The position numbers and the translations under genes were made by a program. The notes below the pieces were generated by a model that was given only the letters and a program-made list of their open reading frames with translations, made no database searches and was not told the origin of the DNA. A stretch of 22,862 bases of DNA, from positions 1 to 22,862 of the forward strand of contig BNUF01000021.1 of assembly GCA_025997155.1 (NCBI GenBank), read 5' to 3'. Below, in pieces: positions 15,989-22,862 of this stretch. Source of the DNA: Clostridia bacterium (lineage in GTDB: Bacteria; Bacillota; Clostridia; Lachnospirales; WQUN01). Within the stretch, counting starts at the first letter, position 1; each line of letters starts with the position of its first letter.

Positions 15989-17455
15989 CTACTTGATTAT
16001 CGGAAATTGTGTGTGGTAGTCCGTTTCTTTTTGAAACTCCGAGGCGGCGGAAATAAGGACGTTTTCCTCAAAATGCCGCCCGATAAGCTGCATACCCACA
16101 GGCAATCCCTTTGCGAACCCCGCGGGGAGGGCGACAGACGGAAGCCCCGCCATATTCACCGCGACGGTATACATATCGCCCAAAATCATCTTGAGCGGGT
16201 CGTCCAAATTTTCGCCGATTTTATACGCGGTCGTCGGCGCGACAGGGCTTAGCACGATATCATAATCCGTGAAAACTTTCGCCCATTGTTCGCGGAGCAA
16301 GTCGCGTACCCGCAGCGCCTTTTTGTAATACGCGTCATAGAACCCCGAACTAAGCACAAACGCCCCGAGCATAATCCGCCGTTTTACTTCCATTCCGAAG
16401 CCTTCGCTCCTTGAATTTACATAATTATCCAAAAGGTCGGTGTTATCTTTTTCCGAAAACGCCGAGTACCCGTATTTGATTCCGTCATAGCGCGAGAGGT
16501 TAGAACTCGCCTCCGCGCAGGCGATTACATAATACGCGGCGGCGGTGTAATCCGCCATATTTTTTTCGGAAAAATCGAACTCCGAAACCTCCGCGCCGAA
16601 TTTTTCAAAAAGTTTAGCCGCGTCACGGACTTTCTCCGCAACCTCACCGTCAAGTCCTTTCGCAAAATATTCACGCGGTAATCCTATCCTAAGCCCCGAA
16701 ACAGAGGGCTTTTTGTCTAAGTTAAGGGCAGTCTCCGCCGACGTCATATCACGCGGGTCTTTTCCCGAAATCACGTCAAGAACGGCGGCGCAATCGGCGA
16801 CGTCTCGCGCGATTGGTCCAATCTGGTCGAGCGAGGACGCGTAGGCGATAAGCCCGTACCGCGAAACCGCTCCGTAAGTCGGTTTGATTCCCGTTGTGTT
16901 GCAAAAGGCGCAAGGCTGGCGGATAGAGCCGCCCGTGTCGCTTCCGAGGGCATAAAACGCTTCTCCCGCCGCGACAGACACAGCGCTCCCGCCCGACGAC
17001 CCGCCCGGCACTCTGTCCTTGTCCCACGGATTTCTTGTAACGCCGTAACGCGAAGTTTCCGTCGAGCCGCCCATCGCGAACTCGTCCATATTGCACTTGC
17101 CGACACAAACCGCGCCGATACCGTTTAGCTTCTCGGCGACAGTCGCGTCAAAAACGGGCTTGTAGCCCTCAAGAATCTTTGAGGCGCAATTCGTTTCATA
17201 CCCTTTTGTCGAGATATTTGCCTTGCTCCCAAAAGGCACACCCGCCAGAGGGTGCGTCAGTTTTCCGCTGTCTATATCAGCTTGTACGCTTTTTGCGCGT
17301 TCAAGCGCCGCGTCCTTGTCAAAATTGATGAACGCGTGTACCGTCGGTTCGTTTTCCTCAATGCTCCTAAAACATTCACTCACGAGTTCGACCGCGCCGA
17401 TTTTCTTATCCCGCACCGCTCTCCCCGCGTCAAGGGCTGTCTGTAACTGTTTCAT
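15989..17455 (-). CDS. gatA: Asp/Glu-tRNA amidotransferase subunit A
   Basis: 488-residue amidase-signature enzyme that releases ammonia from glutamine for GatB. The Ser-cisSer-Lys triad is visible: K78 in GVPFGSKAN, S153 in GGSSGGSA and S177 in GSDTGGSIRQP. The usual KDN is KAN here, a small departure. Length is normal. A TAGGAG site lies before the ATG and the gap to gatC is 11 bases. Together with gatC and gatB it forms the complete heterotrimer. Confidence 0.97.
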   Translation of the reverse strand: MKQLQTALDAGRAVRDKKIGAVELVSECFRSIEENEPTVHAFINFDKDAALERAKSVQADIDSGKLTHPLAGVPFGSKANISTKGYETNCASKILEGYKPVFDATVAEKLNGIGAVCVGKCNMDEFAMGGSTETSRYGVTRNPWDKDRVPGGSSGGSAVSVAAGEAFYALGSDTGGSIRQPCAFCNTTGIKPTYGAVSRYGLIAYASSLDQIGPIARDVADCAAVLDVISGKDPRDMTSAETALNLDKKPSVSGLRIGLPREYFAKGLDGEVAEKVRDAAKLFEKFGAEVSEFDFSEKNMADYTAAAYYVIACAEASSNLSRYDGIKYGYSAFSEKDNTDLLDNYVNSRSEGFGMEVKRRIMLGAFVLSSGFYDAYYKKALRVRDLLREQWAKVFTDYDIVLSPVAPTTAYKIGENLDDPLKMILGDMYTVAVNMAGLPSVALPAGFAKGLPVGMQLIGRHFEENVLISAASEFQKETDYHTQFPIIK

Positions 17456-17466
17456 TCTTAAAACTC

Positions 17467-17754
17467 CTAACTCTCTATGGTTTGCGGGGCTTTGAAATAC
17501 TCGTCGGATTTTCGCGGGGCGTTATGCAGGATATCGGCGCGTTCAAAGGAAACTTGCGGCAAATCGGCGCGGAAACTGTCCTCGTTCCCCCACGCGAATT
17601 TGTCCGTGTCGTCTGTCGGCGCGTCCGAAAGGAGCGACACATACCCAAGGATTTTTTTAAGGTCGTCCTTAGTCTTGTCCCTTTCCGCGTCCGAAAGTTT
17701 TACGCGCATAAGGTTTTGCAAATAATCTATAAGTTCGTCGTTGATTTCTACCAT
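17467..17754 (-). CDS. gatC: Asp/Glu-tRNA amidotransferase subunit C
   Basis: 95-residue GatC, the small subunit that wraps around GatA and stabilises its contact with GatB. The family helix is IDYLQNLMRVKLSDAERDKTKDDLKKILGYVSLLSDAPTDD, and the tail ends FRADLPQVSFERADILHNAPRKSDEYFKAPQTIES, which matches the conserved C-terminal segment. An AAAGGAG site precedes the ATG. It lies 15 bases after the synthetase stop, in the same operon. Confidence 0.93.
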   Translation of the reverse strand: MVEINDELIDYLQNLMRVKLSDAERDKTKDDLKKILGYVSLLSDAPTDDTDKFAWGNEDSFRADLPQVSFERADILHNAPRKSDEYFKAPQTIES

Positions 17755-17769
17755 TGTATACTCCTTTGG

Positions 17770-19056
17770 TTACGGGGTAAGCCGCGCCGTGTCGCGCGGA
17801 AAAAGCGACGTCGTGCGGATATTCGCCTCGTCAAGAATTTTCATACAAAAACGCTCAAGCCCGAGTCCCAAACCGCCGTGCGGGGGGCAACCGTACTTGT
17901 GGAGCATAAGATAACTTTCAAAGTCGGCGGGGGCTAATCCTTTTCGTTCCATTTTCGCGTATTGTTCCTCATAATTATGCACACGCTGTCCGCCTGTGGT
18001 AATCTCCATACCCTTATACAGCAAGTCGAAACTCAACGTGTACTTTTCGTCATTAGGGTCGTTCTTCGCGTAAAACGGGCGTTTTTTGTCGGGATAATGT
18101 GTCACGAAAACAAAATCCGTGTCAAATTCTTCCTTGTACATTTGAGAAATAAGGCGTTCCTCTTCCGGCTCAAGGTCGTAAGGGTCTTTGATTTTGCGGT
18201 TATACTTAGCCGCGACCGCCTCTTTCGCCTCGCGAAAGGTGACATAAGGAATCTCCTTAATATCAGGCAGTTCAATTTTAAGAGTGCTTAACAGATTCGG
18301 ATAATTTTCGCGAATATAATCAAAAGTAAATTTCAGCATATTCCGTTCTGTTTCGCAAATATCCTTGAAACTGTCAATAAATCCCATTTCAAAATCGACG
18401 CTGATATACTCGTTCAAATGCCGTGGCGTGTCGTGTTTCTCTGCCCGAAAAACAGGCGCAATCTCGAAAACGCGCATATACACGGGAATCAGCATTTGCT
18501 TATAAAACTGCGGACTTTGCGCGAGAAACGCTTTTTGCCCAAAATATTCCAGTTTGAACATATTCGCGCCGCCCTCGGCAGACCCCGCCCCGATTTTCGG
18601 TGAAAAAATCTCCGTAAAGGCGTTTTGGCTCAAAAACGCCCGAAAACCCGCAACAAGCGCTGATTGCAAAGCAAAAACGGCGCGGCGGCGGTTATTGCGA
18701 AGCGACACGACACGGTATTTCAAATCCGCGTCCATACTTGTCTTACTCTTGTTTTTGATTAAATCGGGAGCGTCCTCATGTGGCACAGAAAGTACGTTCA
18801 CATTTTTTATATGAATTTCAAAACCGTTAGGAGCGCGGCGGTCGTCTATTTTTTCGCCCGACGCGGTGACAGCACTCTCGAGTTTCAGTTTTTTGACATC
18901 CGCGCCGTAGTTATAGACGCATTGCACAACGCCGTCCGCGACACGCAAAGAAACAAACGCGAATTTCCCCATATCCTTAAAATCGTGAACCATACCCGCG
19001 ACGGTAATCTCTGCTTTTTCTTCCGATTTTTGTAAATCCTTGATGGTTACGAACAC
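17770..19056 (-). CDS. aspS: Archaeal-type, probably non-discriminating aspartyl-tRNA synthetase
   Basis: 428-residue class II AspRS of the short archaeal type, without the bacterial GAD insertion. It has an N-terminal OB anticodon-binding domain followed by the catalytic core with motif 2 (FRAEKHDTPRHLNEYISVDFEM), QSPQFYKQ and motif 3 (GLGLGLERFCMKIL). At the two OB positions known from archaeal enzymes to control tRNA(Asn) rejection (W26 and K85 in Thermococcus), it has H24 and P76, the pair found in relaxed enzymes. With gatCAB directly downstream, it probably charges both tRNA(Asp) and tRNA(Asn). The start is GTG, with AAGGAG inside the last codons of cheB, two bases upstream of the start region, so coupling with cheB is likely. 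Confidence 0.92.
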   Translation of the reverse strand: MFVTIKDLQKSEEKAEITVAGMVHDFKDMGKFAFVSLRVADGVVQCVYNYGADVKKLKLESAVTASGEKIDDRRAPNGFEIHIKNVNVLSVPHEDAPDLIKNKSKTSMDADLKYRVVSLRNNRRRAVFALQSALVAGFRAFLSQNAFTEIFSPKIGAGSAEGGANMFKLEYFGQKAFLAQSPQFYKQMLIPVYMRVFEIAPVFRAEKHDTPRHLNEYISVDFEMGFIDSFKDICETERNMLKFTFDYIRENYPNLLSTLKIELPDIKEIPYVTFREAKEAVAAKYNRKIKDPYDLEPEEERLISQMYKEEFDTDFVFVTHYPDKKRPFYAKNDPNDEKYTLSFDLLYKGMEITTGGQRVHNYEEQYAKMERKGLAPADFESYLMLHKYGCPPHGGLGLGLERFCMKILDEANIRTTSLFPRDTARLTP

Positions 19057-19058
19057 AC

Positions 19059-20063
19059 TTACATCTCCTTCCTTGCTAATTGCATAATTTTTTTGCCGAT
19101 TTCCTGAAGAGGGAGCTTGAAGTCAACCGCCCCCATATTAAACGCGGCTTTCGGCATACCGTAAACGACGCTTGTCGCCTCGTCCTGGCAAATAGTCTTA
19201 GCCCCCAAAACGTGCATCTTGAAAAGCCCGCGCGCCCCGTCCTCGCCCATTCCCGTGAGAACCACGCCGATTACGTTGCTTTTCATAATAGGTCCGACAG
19301 ACTCAAAAAGAACGTCGGCGGCGGGCATCACGGCGTGGATTTTTTGCCCCACAAAGCACCTGACGGCGAGTTTGCCTCCCGACATACACATTGCCATATG
19401 CTGGTCGGCGGGAGCGATAAGTATCTGCCCCTTTCGCACAAGGTCGCCGTTTTGCGCCTCCTTTATCCTCATCGGGTAAAAGTTGTTGAGACGCTCCGCG
19501 AAAAGTTTCGTGAACCCGGACGGCATATGCTGGACGACCAAAAGCGGCGGGCAGTCTGACGGCAAATGCGCGAACACCTTCTCTAGCGCGTCCGTTCCGC
19601 CCGTCGACGACGCAATCGCGACAATCTTATCTTTTGCCGTGGCGTCGCCGCTGATTGAGTTAATCCCCCCGCCGAGAGGAGCTCTGCCCAGCATCGCGGA
19701 CATATTCATCTTGATTTTCATATCTATATTCGAAACAAAAGAAGACGTGTCAATCGTGAAAGGTTTAAGTATAAACTCGTTCACGTCCCTGCTTACAAAG
19801 GGGCGTGTGGAGGCTTGGCTGGCGGCGGTCAAAATGACAAGCACGTTGCCGCGTTTCCCAAATTCGCCGAGCTGAAACGACGTCACGGCAATCGGGCGGT
19901 CCGTGTCAAAAAGCAGTATATTCACCTTGTCGGAGGCGAGTTTCGCCTCAATCTCCGAGAGCGCGGACACGCAAAAAATCATTCCAATCAGAGGGTCCGG
20001 CGTGAACGCCTGCTTTACGCGCTCAAAAAAACTTATATCTTTTGTCGCTATGATAAACCTCAT
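19059..20063 (-). CDS. cheB: CheB-type protein-glutamate methylesterase with degraded receiver
   Basis: 334 residues from the ATG at 20063, which I prefer to the upstream ATG at 20117. A GGGGTGG ribosome site precedes it, and a sigma-A promoter at 20108-20136 would leave the upstream ATG outside the transcript. The C-terminal methylesterase domain is intact: S153 in ASSTGG, H179 in VQHMPSGF and D275 in LTGMGEDGA. The N-terminal receiver (1-~115) keeps D53 and K100 (ILKPF) but lacks the acidic pair at its start (IIATKD), so normal Mg-dependent phosphorylation is doubtful. No other chemotaxis gene lies nearby. The gene ends two bases before aspS. Confidence 0.87.
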   Translation of the reverse strand: MRFIIATKDISFFERVKQAFTPDPLIGMIFCVSALSEIEAKLASDKVNILLFDTDRPIAVTSFQLGEFGKRGNVLVILTAASQASTRPFVSRDVNEFILKPFTIDTSSFVSNIDMKIKMNMSAMLGRAPLGGGINSISGDATAKDKIVAIASSTGGTDALEKVFAHLPSDCPPLLVVQHMPSGFTKLFAERLNNFYPMRIKEAQNGDLVRKGQILIAPADQHMAMCMSGGKLAVRCFVGQKIHAVMPAADVLFESVGPIMKSNVIGVVLTGMGEDGARGLFKMHVLGAKTICQDEATSVVYGMPKAAFNMGAVDFKLPLQEIGKKIMQLARKEM

Positions 20064-20107
20064 AAAAACCACCCCTGTCGCGCCAAACACGCCAACCTCT
20101 TTTGTAT

Positions 20108-20136
20108 AGTATAACATTAATTTAAAATTTTCTCAA
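20108..20136 (-). promoter_or_regulatory. Promoter for cheB (and possibly aspS2-gatCAB)
   Basis: On the minus strand TTGAGA (20136-20131), a 17-base AT-rich spacer and TATACT (20113-20108). The -10 lies beyond the PPTase stop and the -35 lies inside its coding end. It decides the cheB start at 20063. With only two bases between cheB and aspS, it may also drive the synthetase operon. Confidence 0.78.
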
Positions 20137-20728
20137 CTACCTTATAAAACCTCTGGTTTTCCTCCGCAAAATACGCCGCCGCGGACACGCTGTACTTTTC
20201 TGAACTATATAGCTTATGTACGATTTTTTCAGAAAGTATATTTTTGAGACCGCACCCAAGTCCTTTTCCGATTAATTTAGCCGCGCTTTCCTTTTTTGTA
20301 AATAATTTACAAAACTCAATCTCCGCCTGCCCGCTCTCCTGCAAAATAGTCAGTTCGTTTTCGTTGCAAATCGTTTGCGCAAGTCTTAGGTTGAAGGGCG
20401 AAAAACGCCTGTATTCCTCGATATCGACGCCGATTTCAGCGGAAGACACCGCACACGCGACACCCGCCCCGCAGTGGCTTATATTAAAAAAAATACCGTC
20501 ATGCCCCAAAAGGTAAGGTTTGCCAAATTCCCCGTACCCAAACTCAAACTCGCGGATTCCATATTCCTTCTCTAAAGAATATGATAACAGAAAAAACGCC
20601 GCCACGCACAATTTTTTATCTCTCATACCCGAAAATCTACCGCATTTTTCGCGCCGCCATATCGGAAGTTTTTGGTAAGCGTCAAAATATTGCAAGTCGG
20701 TAGGAATTTCTTCCGATATATAAATCAT
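20117..20728 (-). CDS. Sfp-type 4'-phosphopantetheinyl transferase
   Basis: 203-residue PPTase that transfers phosphopantetheine from CoA to a carrier protein serine. Key motifs: GKPYLLGHDGIFFNISHCG (P3/P1 region), GVDIEEYR with Mg ligands D102 and E104, and FTKKESAAKLIGKGL with E147 and K151. The length fits a compact Sfp/HetI-like enzyme rather than the ~125-residue AcpS. It overlaps purD by ATGA, so it is part of the purine operon transcript, an odd neighbour with no obvious metabolic link. No carrier protein, PKS or NRPS gene is in the window, so the target could be the fatty-acid ACP. Confidence 0.9.
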   Translation of the reverse strand: MIYISEEIPTDLQYFDAYQKLPIWRREKCGRFSGMRDKKLCVAAFFLLSYSLEKEYGIREFEFGYGEFGKPYLLGHDGIFFNISHCGAGVACAVSSAEIGVDIEEYRRFSPFNLRLAQTICNENELTILQESGQAEIEFCKLFTKKESAAKLIGKGLGCGLKNILSEKIVHKLYSSEKYSVSAAAYFAEENQRFYKVVEKILN

Positions 20729-21954
20729 ACTTTTCCGATATCCTTGCGGTAATGAACGCCCTCAAAATGGATTTTCGACACGCCCTCATAGGCGGCGGAC
20801 ACGGCTTTTTCCAAAGTATCGCCGACACCCGCCACGCCAAGCACACGCCCGCCGTTCGTGAATATTTTGCCGTCACGAACAATCGTCCCCGCGTGAAACA
20901 CGTTAGGCACGTGTGAAAGCTCCGAAATCTCGTATCCTTTTTTGTAGGCTTGCGGATACCCGCCCGACGCCAGTATCACGCAAGCGGCGGCGTTGTCCTC
21001 CCACTCAATCTTAATTTTATCCAAAGTGCCAAAGACGCAAGCTTCTAAAATATCAAACAAATCCGTCTTAAGGCGCAAAAGCACGACCTGCGTTTCGGGG
21101 TCGCCGAATCTCGCGTTGTACTCAATCACTTTCACGCCGTCCGCCGTAATCATAAGCCCGAAGAACAGCACGCCGACAAATTCGCGTCCCTCGGCGGCTA
21201 ACGCCTTAAGGGTAGGTTCGAAAATCTCCGAAAAGCAAGTTTTTGCCATTTCGTCCGTGTAGTAGGGGCTTGGCGAAATCGTCCCCATTCCGCCTGTGTT
21301 CGCTCCTTGATTTCCGTCAAACACCTGTTTGTGGTCTTGGGCGGACGCCATAGGCACAATCGTTTTGCCGTCACAAAACGCTAGCACCGAAACCTCCCTG
21401 CCCGTCAAAAATTCTTCGATAACGACCGTGTCGCCCGAGTCGCCGAATTTTTTGTCAAGCATAGCTTCTTTCAGCGCGTCTTCTGATTGTTTTAAATTTT
21501 GGCAAACCGTGACGCCTTTTCCGAGCGCCAGTCCGTCCGCCTTGACCACCAGCGGGTGAGCGGACTTTCGCGCATAAGCGAGCGCGTCCGCGTAATTGTC
21601 AAAAACCTCATACGCCGCCGTCGGGATATTGTACTTTTTCATAAGCGCCTTTGAGTAGGATTTGCTGTACTCAATGATAGCGGCGCGTTTTGTCGGAGCG
21701 AAAATCGGAAGTCCCGCAAACGCCTCCGCAATCCCGTCCGCAAGCGCGTCGTCAGGACCCACAACCGTAAACGCGTCGTTCTTTTTGGCAAATTCAGCCA
21801 ATTCGGCAAAATCCCGCAAATCCACACATTCCGCGTCCAACGATATCCCGCCGTTCCCGGGGGCGCAAAAAATCCTGTCCACACGCGGACTCTCCCTGAG
21901 TTTACGCACAAGCGCGTGTTCTCGTCCGCCGCTTCCGACCACAAGTACATTCAT
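20725..21954 (-). CDS. purD: Phosphoribosylamine-glycine ligase (GARS)
   Basis: 409-residue ATP-grasp ligase that joins glycine to phosphoribosylamine in purine synthesis, forming GAR. Seen: N-terminal MNVLVVGSGGREHALVRKL, ATP-grasp stretches (HPLVVKADGLALGKGVTV, VVIEEFLTGREVSVLAF, DHKQVFDGNQGANTGGMG) and the metal-binding VIEYNARFGDPETQVVL. Length is close to the family norm. The start overlaps the purN stop (ATGA) and the stop overlaps the PPTase start, so all are translationally coupled. Confidence 0.97.
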   Translation of the reverse strand: MNVLVVGSGGREHALVRKLRESPRVDRIFCAPGNGGISLDAECVDLRDFAELAEFAKKNDAFTVVGPDDALADGIAEAFAGLPIFAPTKRAAIIEYSKSYSKALMKKYNIPTAAYEVFDNYADALAYARKSAHPLVVKADGLALGKGVTVCQNLKQSEDALKEAMLDKKFGDSGDTVVIEEFLTGREVSVLAFCDGKTIVPMASAQDHKQVFDGNQGANTGGMGTISPSPYYTDEMAKTCFSEIFEPTLKALAAEGREFVGVLFFGLMITADGVKVIEYNARFGDPETQVVLLRLKTDLFDILEACVFGTLDKIKIEWEDNAAACVILASGGYPQAYKKGYEISELSHVPNVFHAGTIVRDGKIFTNGGRVLGVAGVGDTLEKAVSAAYEGVSKIHFEGVHYRKDIGKV

Positions 21955-22511
21955 CTCAATTCTCCTTTCGCTATCATCTGAATCGCCTTTGGCAGTATAA
22001 CCCGTTCCGCCTGCTCCATAACCCGAAGCTGCAAACTCTCGGGGGTGTCGTCCGCCAAAACCTCGACGGCTTTTTGCAAAATAATTTCCCCCGTGTCACA
22101 GCCCGCGTCAACAAAATGCACGGTCGCACCCGTAATCTTGACCCCGCGCAAAAGCGCCGCCTTATGGACGTTAAGCCCATAGTACCCGATTCCGCAAAAG
22201 GACGGAATCAGCGACGGGTGAATGTTGATTATCCGAAATTTGTCTATAAAATCGGGGGACAAGACCGACATAAACCCCGCCGCCACCACAAGCGAGACAT
22301 TATGACTTTGCAAAATCTTAGCAATTTCTTCCTCTTGCCTTTCGGCGTAACGCGGGATATTATGCTTTTCGGCGCGTGTCAGCGCATACGCGTTTTTTTT
22401 GTTTGAAACGACACAAACAACCTCCGCGTCTATCGCCCCGCTTTGGCAGTTGTCGATAATAGCCTGAAGATTCGTGCCCCCGCCCGAAACAAGCACGCCT
22501 ACCCTCAGCAT
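21951..22511 (-). CDS. purN: Phosphoribosylglycinamide formyltransferase
   Basis: 186-residue GAR transformylase using 10-formyl-THF, the step after PurD. The N-terminus VGVLVSGGGTNLQAIID binds GAR phosphate. The catalytic trio is N96 and H98 (IINIHPSLIPSF) and D139 in FVDAGCDTGEIILQ. It overlaps the purM end by seven bases and the purD start by four. Order purM-purN-purD on one strand; purH is not between them. Confidence 0.97.
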   Translation of the reverse strand: MLRVGVLVSGGGTNLQAIIDNCQSGAIDAEVVCVVSNKKNAYALTRAEKHNIPRYAERQEEEIAKILQSHNVSLVVAAGFMSVLSPDFIDKFRIINIHPSLIPSFCGIGYYGLNVHKAALLRGVKITGATVHFVDAGCDTGEIILQKAVEVLADDTPESLQLRVMEQAERVILPKAIQMIAKGELR

Positions 22512-22861
22512 ATCACAATTTCCTTCCCGCGAATAACCTTACCTATTATATACGCTTTTTCCCCGCTATCGTTCAGAACCGAAACGGCTTTTTCCGCGTC
22601 GCCACAATCCACCGCCAAAACCATACCGATACCCATATTAAACGTATTGTACATATCTTTTTCGGACACATTCCCGCGTTCTTGCAAATACGGGAAAATA
22701 GGCAAAACCTCCCACGTGCCTTTGCGGATTTCGGCGTTTAGCCCCTCCGGGAACATTCGCGGGATATTCTCGATAAACCCGCCGCCCGTGATATTCGCGA
22801 TTCCCTTGACCTTGACCTCAGAAATAAGCCTCAAAACCGACTTCACATATATCCGAGTCGG
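22505..22861 (-). CDS. purM: Phosphoribosylformylglycinamidine cyclo-ligase, C-terminal part
   Basis: AIR synthetase, truncated by the window edge. The last ~118 residues are visible, starting PTRIYVKSVLRLISEVKVKGIANITGGGF and ending in YIIGKVIRGKEIVIC. The C-terminal AIRS domain hallmarks GIANITGGGFIENIPR and YNTFNMGIGMVLAV are present. The frame stays open to the edge, and no start is in view; a GTG at 22846 is internal. It heads the purM-purN-purD-PPTase run. Confidence 0.95.
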   Translation of the reverse strand, partial: PTRIYVKSVLRLISEVKVKGIANITGGGFIENIPRMFPEGLNAEIRKGTWEVLPIFPYLQERGNVSEKDMYNTFNMGIGMVLAVDCGDAEKAVSVLNDSGEKAYIIGKVIRGKEIVIC

Positions 22862-22862
22862 G

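Noticed and set aside
20064..20117. Upstream ATG start for cheB adding 18 residues
   Set aside because: The TATACT -10 box at 20113-20108 overlaps this stretch, and the added residues do not look like a receiver start. The ATG at 20063 has a good ribosome site.

Overview
The window is a 22.9 kb piece of a bacterial chromosome, most likely from an uncultured Clostridia-type Bacillota. The grounds are a DnaD-domain replication gene next to a DnaC/DnaI-type loader, an archaeal-type aspartyl-tRNA synthetase in an operon with gatCAB, ThyX instead of ThyA (in this window), strong AGGAGG ribosome sites and TTGACA-N17-TATAAT-like promoters. The content is mainly housekeeping. I see no rRNA, tRNA, CRISPR array, transposase, phage gene or integration site, and no gene-free stretch over 300 bases.

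Layout. (1) Positions 1-1643 hold a broken dnaD-like gene and an intact dnaC. The first ~450 bases encode the middle of the DnaD protein on the minus strand, while its C-terminus is on the plus strand, so the gene is split by an inversion. (2) Positions 1647-5250 hold a strong promoter, a large Cache-type hybrid histidine kinase and a stand-alone receiver. The kinase contains 12 T plus the 24-base Illumina P7 adapter at 2435-2470, which is a sequencing artefact. (3) Positions 5233-6835 hold a minus-strand SPFH membrane protein with a 53-residue ribbon-helix-helix protein directly behind it, and a divergent small membrane protein. (4) Positions 6926-11739 hold rpsO, pnp, an M16 peptidase and a sugar-binding lipoprotein, in one closely packed plus-strand run. 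(5) Positions 11792-14496 hold thyX, then a promoter, a DUF362-ferredoxin protein and a mutarotase-like protein. (6) On the minus strand, 19056 down to 14538 is aspS2-gatC-gatA-gatB, ended by a good terminator. (7) Upstream of that, also on the minus strand, is a CheB-type methylesterase with its own promoter. (8) 22861 down to 20117 is purM (partial)-purN-purD-PPTase, with overlapping stop/start codons.

How the genes fit together. The aspS2-gatCAB operon makes a coherent pathway: the synthetase carries His and Pro at the two positions that mark relaxed (non-discriminating) enzymes, so it should make Asp-tRNA(Asn) that GatCAB then amidates. The kinase and the lone receiver form a phosphorelay with no output domain in view. 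The pur genes encode steps of IMP synthesis. rpsO-pnp is a widely conserved pair.

I did not find a convincing new multi-gene system. The strongest unusual signals are the two rearrangement/assembly signals (the dnaD inversion and the adapter insert). After them come the unannotated RHH gene paired with SPFH and the isolated CheB with a degraded receiver. All family assignments come from reading motifs by eye; no database search was run.
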